Shown here: positions 1 to 6,963 of the stretch, in pieces
Layout: each line of letters begins with the position of its first letter
Numbering within the stretch: the first letter of the stretch is position 1
From: Clostridiales bacterium
GTDB lineage: Bacteria > Bacillota > Clostridia > Lachnospirales > Lachnospiraceae
Direction of reading: 5' to 3'
DNA: 21,777 bases
Assembly (NCBI GenBank): GCA_018376135.1
Contig: JAHABX010000036.1
Coordinates: 1-21,777 of the forward strand
Program-made: the position numbers and the translations under genes
Notes under the pieces: model-generated
The model's database searches: none
What the model saw: only the letters and a program-made list of their open reading frames with translations
What the model was told of the DNA's origin: nothing

Positions 1-349
1 CGAGCTGATGGAAACTCAGTACGGTGAGGGCGATGCTGCAAAATCTCAGAGCATTGCAGAGAACTATATTACACAGGGCGTTGCAGGTATCTTCGGATGC
101 AACGAAGGTTCCACCACCGGAGCAGGTAATGCCATCAAGGCTTCCGGCAATGCAGATATCGTTGGCGTTGGCTTCGATAAATCTGACGCGATCCTGAACC
201 TGATCGCTGACGGACATCTTCTCTGCACCATGGCTCAGAACCCGGATGTAATGGGTTCCATGGGCGTTGAAGCTTGTGTACAGGCACTTGAGGGTGAGAC
301 CCTGGGCGGTGCAGTACAGGATACCGGAGTTTCCGTACTTACGAAATAA
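1..349 (+). CDS. Sugar ABC transporter substrate-binding protein, C-terminal part (RbsB-like)
   Basis: This is the 3' end of a gene that begins before the window; the reading frame is open from base 2 to the TAA at 347-349, giving about 115 residues. It matches the C-terminal lobe of the periplasmic-binding-protein type 1 family (Peripla_BP_4, RbsB-like). The visible signs are a 'GIFGCNEGS' strand-turn, 'VGVGFDKSD', 'AQNPDVMGSMGVEA' and an ending in 'DTGVSVLTK', all typical of ribose/xylose/galactose-type binding lipoproteins. Such proteins capture a sugar outside the membrane and deliver it to ABC permeases. The sugar cannot be read from this fragment. Codon use is strongly biased (GAG, GGT/GGC, ATC), as in the binding protein at 5551, which suggests high expression. 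A hairpin terminator follows directly, so this is probably the last gene of its own operon. Confidence 0.85.
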   Translation, partial: ELMETQYGEGDAAKSQSIAENYITQGVAGIFGCNEGSTTGAGNAIKASGNADIVGVGFDKSDAILNLIADGHLLCTMAQNPDVMGSMGVEACVQALEGETLGGAVQDTGVSVLTK

Positions 350-381
350 TTAAGAACCAGAACAGACAAAATACACAGGTG

Positions 382-413
382 GGAAAACCGTCGGAGCTCT
401 TCGGCGGTTTTCC
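382..413 (+). terminator. Intrinsic terminator after the RbsB-like gene
   Basis: A 12-bp stem (GGAAAACCGTCG paired with CGGCGGTTTTCC, one G-T wobble) surrounds an 8-base loop. It begins 33 bases after the stop codon. The U-tract is only the four T's inside the 3' arm, so termination may be partial and read through into the isomerase gene. Confidence 0.6.
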
Positions 414-436
414 TGGAAGCTATGGGAGGCGTGAAT

Positions 437-1123
437 ATGAAAAGAAGTGAGATTAATGCAGCTTTAAAAGAGCTGGAGCAGATGATCCGGGACTACCGTA
501 TTTCCCTTCCTCCATTCTGCCATTTCACTCCGGAGGAATGGAAAGAAAAGGGACATGATTATGACGAGGTTCGTGACAACATGCTTGGCTGGGATATCAC
601 GGATTACGGTCTCGGAGATTTTGATAAGGTTGGATTTTCTTTGATCACCATTCGGAACGGCAACCTGAAAATGAAGGACAAATATACAAAGAGCTATGCG
701 CAGAAGCTTTTGTATCTGAAGGAGAAGCAGTATTCTCCCATGCATTTCCACTGGAGCAAGATGGAAGACATCATTAACCAGGGAGGCGGCAACCTTCTGA
801 TTCGTGTTTACAATTCCACGAAGGATGAGGATCTGGATAAGGTAAATGACGTACATGTACATCTGGACGGAAGAGAGGTGGTTGTTCCCGCCGGTACTCA
901 GGTAAAGCTGACGCCGGGAGAGAGCATCAGTATCTATCCTTACATGTACCATGACTTTGAGGTGGAGGAAGGAACCGGACCGGTTCTCATTGGCGAGGTA
1001 AGTCAGTGCAATGATGATAATACCGACAATCGGTTTTATGAGAAAATGGGACGATTCCCTTCCATTGAAGAGGACGAGGCTCCGTACCGGCTGCTCTGCA
1101 ACGAGTATCCGGCTGCCGAGTAA
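437..1123 (+). CDS. D-lyxose ketol-isomerase-like cupin protein
   Basis: A 228-residue protein of the D-lyxose isomerase family (cupin fold, metal-dependent), which interconverts D-lyxose and D-xylulose and can act on D-mannose/D-fructose. The signature is the run around residues 103-118, with H103, H105 and E110 in an H-x-H-x4-E arrangement, followed by 'DIINQGGG'; the fourth cupin metal ligand would be H172 in 'YMYHDF'. The length fits the family. The start is placed at 437 because GGGAGG at 424-429 lies seven bases upstream; the in-frame ATG at 422 overlaps that ribosome-binding site and would add only five residues. It lies between a sugar-binding protein and a sugar-sensing operon, which supports pentose or hexose catabolism. 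The exact substrate is inferred from the family. Confidence 0.85.
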   Translation: MKRSEINAALKELEQMIRDYRISLPPFCHFTPEEWKEKGHDYDEVRDNMLGWDITDYGLGDFDKVGFSLITIRNGNLKMKDKYTKSYAQKLLYLKEKQYSPMHFHWSKMEDIINQGGGNLLIRVYNSTKDEDLDKVNDVHVHLDGREVVVPAGTQVKLTPGESISIYPYMYHDFEVEEGTGPVLIGEVSQCNDDNTDNRFYEKMGRFPSIEEDEAPYRLLCNEYPAAE

Positions 1124-1140
1124 TACAATAGAAGACAGTC

Positions 1141-1177
1141 AGTCCGCTTGCCAGCGCATATTGGCAGGCGGACTTTT
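1141..1177 (+). terminator. Intrinsic terminator after the isomerase gene
   Basis: A 13-bp stem (AGTCCGCTTGCCA paired with TGGCAGGCGGACT, one wobble), 8-base loop, then TTTT and a T-rich stretch. It separates the isomerase from the regulatory operon. I see no convincing -35/-10 pair between it and the start at 1245. Confidence 0.85.
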
Positions 1178-1244
1178 GGTCTTATTTTCGCAGAACATAC
1201 GTATAGAAAAAATGCAGGAAAATTAAGGGGTAAAGGGGCAGAAA

Positions 1245-2834
1245 ATGTTGAAAGTAATCATTGCGGACGATGAAGAACAGATCTGTATGCTGATTCGGGC
1301 ACTGGTCGACTGGGCATCCATGGATATGGAGATCGTTGGGATCGCACATAACGGTCTTGAGGCGCTGGAGCTTGTGAAAAAGCATCAGCCGGACATTTTG
1401 GTGACGGATATCCGGATGCCGGGATGTAACGGTCTGGAGCTGATTGAGGCGGTAAAAAGGATCGGCAGGGAAATAGAGATCGTGATCATCAGCGGCTACG
1501 CCGAGTTTGAGTACGCACAGAGCGCGATCAAGTATGGAGTTGGAGATTATCTGCTCAAGCCCGTCAATCAGGAGGAGCTCTGCGCTACTTTACGAAAGCT
1601 GAGGGAACGGATCTATGCAAGAAGGGAATCGGAGGTAAACACACTTCAGCTGATTCAGAAGAGTGAGAATAATATGCGGGGAGCGCAGATGCTTTTGATG
1701 GAATCCTTGATTCAGCAGAAAGAGGCAGAGCTGTCCCTTGAGATTCTGAAGGAAACGTATGATCTGAAGGTGGAACCGGGGATCTTTCAGGCATTCTGGC
1801 TGAAGGTAGATGGTCAGAGAGAGAAATTAAGCAGCGCCGGGCAGTCGGTTGTCATGGAAAAGGCGGAAAATCTACTGACCAGCAGCTTAAAGTCCCGGTG
1901 TATGGAAATATTAGTACGCCAGAAGGGAACCTCCTGCATCGGAATTATGAATTACAGCAAAAAGAAACAGGATGAGATCCTGAGGATTCTTCGGGACTGT
2001 TTAAATCAGCTGGAGGCGGAGAAGAAAATGCTGGGACCGTCAGCCTTTTCGCTGGCGCTTGGATGTGCAGCCGAACAGCCGGAGGATTTACAGAAGTCGA
2101 TTTATGAAGCTTCTGTAATTATAAAAGAAAGGCTTATAAAGGGGACAGGACGCGTGCTTGAGCGTATGCCCTCCCCATCATCGATCCATGAGCAGAATTT
2201 TCTGGAAAAATATCTGCGTCAGATTACCCATGCCATTGAACTTATGAGTGAAGAAGAGGCGGAAGAAGCTATTCGTGAAATGCGTGAGCTGGTCAGGAAT
2301 GTGAGAAATGTAAGAGGGTATGAGATCGCGGAGCTGGTGCATGCCTGCGGCAGTCTGTTTATCAGTCAGATCGAGGCGAAGACCAGAGGAGAGATTGAAA
2401 AACAGTTTGCCGAACGCTGTGAGCAATGCGGCAGCGTGGAGGAACTGGTACAGGAGCTTTCCCTGCTTCAGACAAAATATATCGAGGCACGGAAGCAGAA
2501 GGATCAGGATGAGATGGCAAGGTATATCCGTCAGGCAAAGCAGTATATCCAGAACCATTACAGCGAGCAGATCACACAGGAGGAGGTCAGCGCGGCAGTA
2601 GGCCTGTGTCCGGCATATTTCAGCCGGCTTTTCAAAAAGGAGGAGGGAGAGGTCTTTTCCAGATATCTGACAAATGTGCGGATGGAACAGGCGAAAACAC
2701 TGCTGAGAGAGACCAACTATCCGGTTGCGGAGATCTGCAGAAGAGTCGGATACAACGATACAAAGCATTTTAACAAGGTGTTTGAGAGCTTTACAGGAGC
2801 AAAACCGGCAACCTACCGGAAAGTATTTGGATAG
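1245..2834 (+). CDS. AraC-family two-component response regulator (YesN-like)
   Basis: A 529-residue DNA-binding response regulator. Residues 1-120 are a receiver domain with acidic pocket D8/D9, phospho-acceptor D55 in 'VTDIRMPG', S83 and K105 in 'LLKPVN'. Residues 120-420 are a long linker region with no motif I recognise, rich in charged helical sequence. The last 100 residues are an AraC-type double helix-turn-helix: 'ITQEEVSAAVGLCPAYFSRL' and then the conserved second half ending 'GAKPATYRKVFG'. Such proteins activate sugar-uptake genes when phosphorylated by a YesM-type kinase. The start has AAGGGG at 1233-1238. The kinase gene begins ten bases after its stop, so the two are co-transcribed. 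The likely target is the repeat-containing promoter at 5418-5487. Confidence 0.93.
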   Translation: MLKVIIADDEEQICMLIRALVDWASMDMEIVGIAHNGLEALELVKKHQPDILVTDIRMPGCNGLELIEAVKRIGREIEIVIISGYAEFEYAQSAIKYGVGDYLLKPVNQEELCATLRKLRERIYARRESEVNTLQLIQKSENNMRGAQMLLMESLIQQKEAELSLEILKETYDLKVEPGIFQAFWLKVDGQREKLSSAGQSVVMEKAENLLTSSLKSRCMEILVRQKGTSCIGIMNYSKKKQDEILRILRDCLNQLEAEKKMLGPSAFSLALGCAAEQPEDLQKSIYEASVIIKERLIKGTGRVLERMPSPSSIHEQNFLEKYLRQITHAIELMSEEEAEEAIREMRELVRNVRNVRGYEIAELVHACGSLFISQIEAKTRGEIEKQFAERCEQCGSVEELVQELSLLQTKYIEARKQKDQDEMARYIRQAKQYIQNHYSEQITQEEVSAAVGLCPAYFSRLFKKEEGEVFSRYLTNVRMEQAKTLLRETNYPVAEICRRVGYNDTKHFNKVFESFTGAKPATYRKVFG

Positions 2835-2844
2835 AGGTGAAAAT

Positions 2845-3897
2845 ATGCGGAAATCACAGCGGTTTCATTACATATCGTTTCGGAGCTCACTTTTCGCGGC
2901 GGCTGTTTTTGTGTTTCTTGCTCTGGAAGTGATCGTTCAGCTGATCCTCTTTTGGGATGGATCGGTATCGTTTATACATCCCCTGCTGTTTATGCTGGCG
3001 CTTGTCCTGGGGGTGCTGGTGTACAGACACTGGATCGTTATCCCGTACCGTGATTCGGAGAAGTGGGCGCAGCGTTTCCTTGACGGATATCTGATCTCCT
3101 TTCCGGATGACTTTGACGAGGTGTTTTTAACGCCGACCACAAAGCAGCAGATAGAAGCCATTGACAGGCTGATGAAGTCTCCGCAGCTCATGGATCTGAA
3201 TAAGCGGCAGGCACAGTATCTGGCGCTGCAGAACCAGATCAATCCGCATTTTCTCTATAATACGCTTGAGAGTATACGCGGAGCTGCGCTGATAGCCGGT
3301 CTGCACAGTGTTGCGGATATGACGGAGGCGCTCGCCAGGTTTTTCCGTTATACGATCTCCAAGGTGGAGAATCTGGTGTCCGTGGAGGAGGAGCTTGATA
3401 ACTGCAGGACCTATTTCCATATCCAGAAGTACCGGTTTGGAGACCGGCTGGAGCTGAAGGTGGAGTGTGAGGATGAGGACCGGGAAGAGATTATGAACTG
3501 CAGGATCCCGAAGCTGACACTTCAGCCGATTCTGGAGAACAGCATTATTCATGGTGCAGAAATGAAGATCGATACCTGCAATTTGAAGATTCAGTTTGAG
3601 CGTACAGAAAAAAGACTGATCATCCGGATCTCCGATGACGGCATGGGTATGAGTGAAGAAGTGCTGGCGAATCTGAACCACAGGCTGGGTCGGGAAGGGA
3701 ATTCCGTTGCCTACCGTGACGAAGATAAAAAGGGCGGGATCGCTCTTGGCAATGTAAATAACCGGATTCATCTGATCTTCGGGGAAGAATACGGGCTTCA
3801 TGTTTATTCCGTTTTAAATAAAGGGACAGATGTGGAGATCACGCTTCCTGTCATAACGAGAGAAGAGGATCTGAAAAACAGGGGCGTATTGTCATGA
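2845..3897 (+). CDS. Sensor histidine kinase, LytS/YesM type, without a large sensor domain
   Basis: A 350-residue membrane histidine kinase. The start is placed at 2845, preceded by AGAGGTG at 2833-2839; longer in-frame starts lie inside the upstream gene. Two hydrophobic segments (about 14-36 and 44-66) are separated by only about seven residues. The His_kinase domain follows, with phospho-accepting H135 in 'NQINPHFLYNTL', N-box 'ILENSIIHG' (N232), G-box 'DDGMGMS' (D264) and 'GGIALGNVNNRI'. The catalytic parts all look intact. Classical YesM kinases carry a large extracytoplasmic domain and a HAMP linker; neither is visible here. The stop codon overlaps the next start (ATGA at 3894-3897), so kinase and pseudo-ATPase are translationally coupled. 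It probably receives its signal from another membrane or membrane-associated protein. Confidence 0.93.
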   Translation: MRKSQRFHYISFRSSLFAAAVFVFLALEVIVQLILFWDGSVSFIHPLLFMLALVLGVLVYRHWIVIPYRDSEKWAQRFLDGYLISFPDDFDEVFLTPTTKQQIEAIDRLMKSPQLMDLNKRQAQYLALQNQINPHFLYNTLESIRGAALIAGLHSVADMTEALARFFRYTISKVENLVSVEEELDNCRTYFHIQKYRFGDRLELKVECEDEDREEIMNCRIPKLTLQPILENSIIHGAEMKIDTCNLKIQFERTEKRLIIRISDDGMGMSEEVLANLNHRLGREGNSVAYRDEDKKGGIALGNVNNRIHLIFGEEYGLHVYSVLNKGTDVEITLPVITREEDLKNRGVLS

Positions 3898-5378
3898 GAC
3901 AGGAAATATTACGAATGGAACGGGTGACCTGTGAAGAGCATGATGTGACCCAGTTAGAGGAGTTCAATCTGCAGATTTACAGGGGAGAGATCATGGGGCT
4001 GCTGCCCATCAATGCACATGGTCTGAGCGCCTTTTTAAGTCTCCTCCAGACCAATCTGCCCATACGGGACGGATATATCTATTATTGTGAAGAGCGGGTC
4101 AATTCATGGAGGGGAGCCAGAAAGACGCCGAACCGGATTGCCGTTATTTCCGAACGAAGCTGTCTTGTGGAAGGGCTTACGGTTGCGGATAATGTATTTG
4201 TGATCCGGCAGGGATTCCGGCAAAGGCTCATTCATACCCGCTTTTTGAGGCGGCAGCTGGAGCCCTTTCTTAAAAATATCGGTATGGATATCTCTGCGGA
4301 TTCCTATGTGGAGAGGCTCACCACATTTGAGCGGGTGGTGGTGGAGATCCTGAAGGCTGTCATTATGGAACACCGTCTTATCGTTCTGAATGAGATCGGT
4401 ACGCTGATCAGCGATACAGAGCTGCAGAAGCTGCATGGGATTGTAAGATATTATTCCGGGAAGGGCTTTTCCTTTTTGTATATTGGTCCTCATTTTGAAG
4501 AAATGTCACAGGTCTGTGACCGGGTGGCGCTGCTTTCTCATGGCAGGATACAGAAGATCCTGAAGGGAGCAGAGCTTGTGAAGGAGGATCTGCGTGAATA
4601 TACGCAGGAATATGACCGTATGGTACGCACACACCTGGAAAGCTGCAGTCTGAAGTCCCGGAAAGGAGAGCTTCTTTTAAGGATCGATGATATAACTTCA
4701 GGACCCGTCAGGCATATGAGTCTGGACATTTATGCCGGGGAGTGCGTGACCCTCCAGCACCTGGACAACGAGGTCTATCAGGAGGTCTTACGTCTGCTGG
4801 GCGGGGAAACGTGCCAGGAGGAGGGCTCCTTTTGGCTGAACGGACAGAGGACAGACCTGTTCGGAAACAGAGATATCGCCGTGATCCAGGAGCTGCCGAC
4901 GAGAAGCATGCTTTTCGGAAGCATGAGCTATCTGGACAATCTTTGCATGGGGCTGGCGCAGAGGATCCCCAATATCTGGTCGGATCATCATATCCGGGAC
5001 AGTATCCGGAAGGAGTATGGACCGATTCTTGGAGAAGACGTTTTCTATACATCGGTGGAAAAACTGAGCGAACGTCAGAAATATCAGCTTGTTTACATCC
5101 GGATCCTGCTGCAGCGTCCGAAGATCGTATTCTGCATTCAGCCCTTTAAGGGCGCGGATCTTCCGCACCGTATGCGGATCTGGAAGCTTTTGGAGATGCT
5201 CCTTGACAAGGGGATCGCAGTTGCGATCTTAACTCTGAATCTGGCGGATTCCATTTCCCTGGCAGAACGGCTTCTGCGGATTGGGAACGGCGGGGCTGTG
5301 GAGGAAATTACAAGGGATAATTTCGGGTCGCTCTCCAGCACGGTGCCGTGGCGCTATCTGTACCGGGAGGAAAACTGA
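3894..5378 (+). CDS. Catalytically degenerate tandem ABC ATPase (sugar-transporter ATPase homologue)
   Basis: A 494-residue protein with the two-cassette layout of RbsA/MglA sugar ATPases, but both cassettes have lost their nucleotide chemistry. In cassette 1, aligned by eye with the intact protein at 6964, the Walker A region (residues 35-47) has P38, A41, H42, L44 and A46 where G, G, A, the catalytic K and T are expected. The signature is 'LTTFER', Walker B reads 'LIVLNEIG' (D to N166), and the switch histidine position is P199. Cassette 2 has no glycine or lysine in the Walker A position (about 288-297), signature 'LSERQK', and Q416 at the catalytic glutamate. The spacing of secondary-structure landmarks is retained, including 'QVCDRVALLSHGRI'. 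It overlaps the kinase gene by four bases. It cannot be a conventional transporter motor; a docking or sensory role is inferred. Confidence 0.85.
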   Translation: MRQEILRMERVTCEEHDVTQLEEFNLQIYRGEIMGLLPINAHGLSAFLSLLQTNLPIRDGYIYYCEERVNSWRGARKTPNRIAVISERSCLVEGLTVADNVFVIRQGFRQRLIHTRFLRRQLEPFLKNIGMDISADSYVERLTTFERVVVEILKAVIMEHRLIVLNEIGTLISDTELQKLHGIVRYYSGKGFSFLYIGPHFEEMSQVCDRVALLSHGRIQKILKGAELVKEDLREYTQEYDRMVRTHLESCSLKSRKGELLLRIDDITSGPVRHMSLDIYAGECVTLQHLDNEVYQEVLRLLGGETCQEEGSFWLNGQRTDLFGNRDIAVIQELPTRSMLFGSMSYLDNLCMGLAQRIPNIWSDHHIRDSIRKEYGPILGEDVFYTSVEKLSERQKYQLVYIRILLQRPKIVFCIQPFKGADLPHRMRIWKLLEMLLDKGIAVAILTLNLADSISLAERLLRIGNGGAVEEITRDNFGSLSSTVPWRYLYREEN

Positions 5379-5417
5379 ACGGACAGGATCAGACGGCAGA
5401 ATGTCAACCGTCATTTT

Positions 5418-5454
5418 GTCGAAAATAACTGAAAATGGTCGAAATTTATGAAAA
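5418..5454 (+). promoter_or_regulatory. Direct-repeat pair, candidate operator for the AraC-type regulator
   Basis: Two similar half-sites, GTCGAAAATAACTGAAAA at 5418-5435 and GTCGAAATTTATGAAAA at 5438-5454, start 20 bases apart, about two helical turns. The second ends four bases before the -35 box. Tandem direct repeats next to -35 are the usual arrangement for activators of the AraC family. The link to the regulator at 1245 is inferred from proximity. Confidence 0.5.
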
Positions 5455-5458
5455 ACGC

Positions 5459-5487
5459 TTGACTAATTTACTAAAATAAAGTATGGT
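5459..5487 (+). promoter_or_regulatory. Promoter of the DUF3798 transporter operon
   Basis: TTGACT at 5459-5464, a 17-base spacer, and TATGGT at 5482-5487. The -10 box is imperfect, which fits a promoter needing an activator. The predicted transcript starts near 5494, leaving a leader of about 57 bases that contains an AT-rich perfect inverted repeat at 5500-5517 (ATAAATTC, two C, GAATTTAT). Confidence 0.65.
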
Positions 5488-5550
5488 TAAGAACATGGGA
5501 TAAATTCCCGAATTTATTTTTCAAAATTCTACGAAATTGGAGGAGAAGAA

Positions 5551-6843
5551 ATGAAAAAGTGTTTAGCAATGTTACTGACCCTGGTCATGGCATGCTCACT
5601 GGCTGCCTGCGGCGGAAGCAAGACGGAAGTCAGCAAGACAGAAGTTACTGAGACCGAGCCTGCAGCAGCTGAGACCGAAGAGGCAGCTGAGACCGAGGCT
5701 CCTGAAGCAGAAGCAGAGACTGCAGAGGCTGTTGATTACAAGATCGGTATCGTAACCGGTTCTGTATCCCAGTCCGAGGATGACCGTCGTGGTGCTGAGG
5801 CATTCCAGGCAAAGTATGGCGAGGATATGGTCAAACTGGCTATCTATCCGGACAACTTCACTGAGGAGCTTGAGACTACGATCCAGACCATCGTAAACAT
5901 GTCTGATGATCCGGACATGAAGGCGATCATCGTTAACCAGGCAATTCCTGGAACCACCGAGGCTTTCCGTCAGATCAAAGAGAGAAGACCTGACATTATG
6001 TGTATCGCAGGTGAGGCTCACGAGGACCTTCCGGAGATCGGAAGCGCTGCTGACCTGGTTGTAAACAACGACTTCGTTGCACGTGGATACCTGATCATCC
6101 GTACCGCTCACGAGCTGGGATGCGATACCTTCGTACATATTTCCTTCCCGAGACATATGGCATATGAGACCATGAGCCGTCGTGTGGCTGTTATGCAGGC
6201 TGCATGTGAAGAGTTCGATATGGAGTTCGTTCTTGAGACTGCTCCGGACCCAACCTCTGACGTAGGCGTTGCAGGTGCTCAGGCTTATATTCTTGAGAAA
6301 GTTCCGGAGTGGGTTGAGAAGTACGGCCAGAACGCTGCTTACTTCTGTACCAACGATGCTCATACCGAGCCGCTTCTGAAGCAGCTTCTTGAGTACGGCG
6401 GATACTTCATCGAGGCAGACCTTCCGTCTCCGCTGATGGGATACCCGGGAGCTATGGGACTTGACCTGACCGAAGAGGCTGGTGATTTCTCCAAGATCCT
6501 TGCCAAGGTTGAGAGCGCGATCGTTGAGAACGGCGGAGCAGGCAAGTTCGGTACATGGGCTTATTCTTACGGTTACACCACATCCGCAGGTCTGGCAGAG
6601 CATGCTCTGAACGTCCTGAAGGGTGAGAGCGAGCTGGCTGATATCGATGATATCTCCAAGGCATACGCTGTATACACCGGTGAAGCAAACTGGAACGGTT
6701 CCAGCTACACCAACGCTGAGACCGGCGTTAAGTCTGACAATACCTTCCTGATCTATCAGGATACTTACATCATGGGTGACCCAGGAAAATTCATGGGATC
6801 TACCGAAGTCGAAGTTCCTGAGAAGTACTTCACTGTGAAATAA
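5551..6843 (+). CDS. DUF3798-type substrate-binding lipoprotein
   Basis: A 430-residue secreted lipoprotein. Residues 1-20 form a signal peptide with lipobox 'SLAAC' and lipidated C20. Residues 21-58 are an acidic T/E/A-rich linker. The rest has the look of a periplasmic-binding fold: 'YKIGIVTGSVSQSEDDRRGA' at the first strand, then 'AIIVNQAIPGTTEAFRQIK', 'FVHISFPRHM' and a late 'GTWAYSYGYTT'. I assign it to DUF3798, a family of unknown ligand seen beside ABC permeases in Clostridia and Fusobacteria; this is from memory. GGAGGAGAAG lies just before the start. Codon use is highly biased, which indicates strong expression. The genes for its ATPase and permeases follow. The substrate is unknown; nucleosides, sugars or related small molecules are possible. 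Confidence 0.82.
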   Translation: MKKCLAMLLTLVMACSLAACGGSKTEVSKTEVTETEPAAAETEEAAETEAPEAEAETAEAVDYKIGIVTGSVSQSEDDRRGAEAFQAKYGEDMVKLAIYPDNFTEELETTIQTIVNMSDDPDMKAIIVNQAIPGTTEAFRQIKERRPDIMCIAGEAHEDLPEIGSAADLVVNNDFVARGYLIIRTAHELGCDTFVHISFPRHMAYETMSRRVAVMQAACEEFDMEFVLETAPDPTSDVGVAGAQAYILEKVPEWVEKYGQNAAYFCTNDAHTEPLLKQLLEYGGYFIEADLPSPLMGYPGAMGLDLTEEAGDFSKILAKVESAIVENGGAGKFGTWAYSYGYTTSAGLAEHALNVLKGESELADIDDISKAYAVYTGEANWNGSSYTNAETGVKSDNTFLIYQDTYIMGDPGKFMGSTEVEVPEKYFTVK

Positions 6844-6880
6844 TTAATTACTCTCAGTTTTACCAAAAATCTGAAAAAAT

Positions 6881-6910
6881 GGGGAGGAATATTTTCCTCC
6901 CCGTTCTTTT
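6881..6910 (+). terminator. Terminator/attenuator between lipoprotein and ATPase genes
   Basis: A perfect 9-bp stem (GGGGAGGAA, loop TATT, TTCCTCCCC) followed by GTTCTTTT. I find no separate promoter for the ATPase gene, so partial termination here would give more binding protein than transporter, as is common in sugar ABC operons. Confidence 0.7.
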
Positions 6911-6941
6911 GAGTCTGGGGATATTTACCGAATACAGACTC
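6911..6941 (+). other. Second intergenic hairpin
   Basis: GAGTCTG at 6911-6917 pairs with CAGACTC at 6935-6941 around a 17-base loop, directly after the terminator. It has no T-run, so it is not a terminator by itself. It may protect or mark the 5' end of processed downstream mRNA. It may also be incidental. Confidence 0.35.
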
Positions 6942-6963
6942 TTAGACAGGGGAAAGAAAAGAT

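Noticed and set aside
2725..2844. Upstream extension of the kinase gene
   Set aside because: It overlaps the conserved end of the response regulator; the ATG at 2845 has a good ribosome-binding site and begins just before the first membrane helix.
3894..5378. Simple pseudogene explanation for the degenerate ATPase
   Set aside because: There is an intact 494-codon frame, a coupled start, and retained landmarks around the lost residues; substitutions are concentrated at catalytic positions.
5596..6603. A 335-codon open frame antisense to the DUF3798 gene
   Set aside because: Product is Cys/Ser/Leu-rich with no recognisable domain; it is a by-product of the biased codon use of the sense gene and has no ribosome-binding site.
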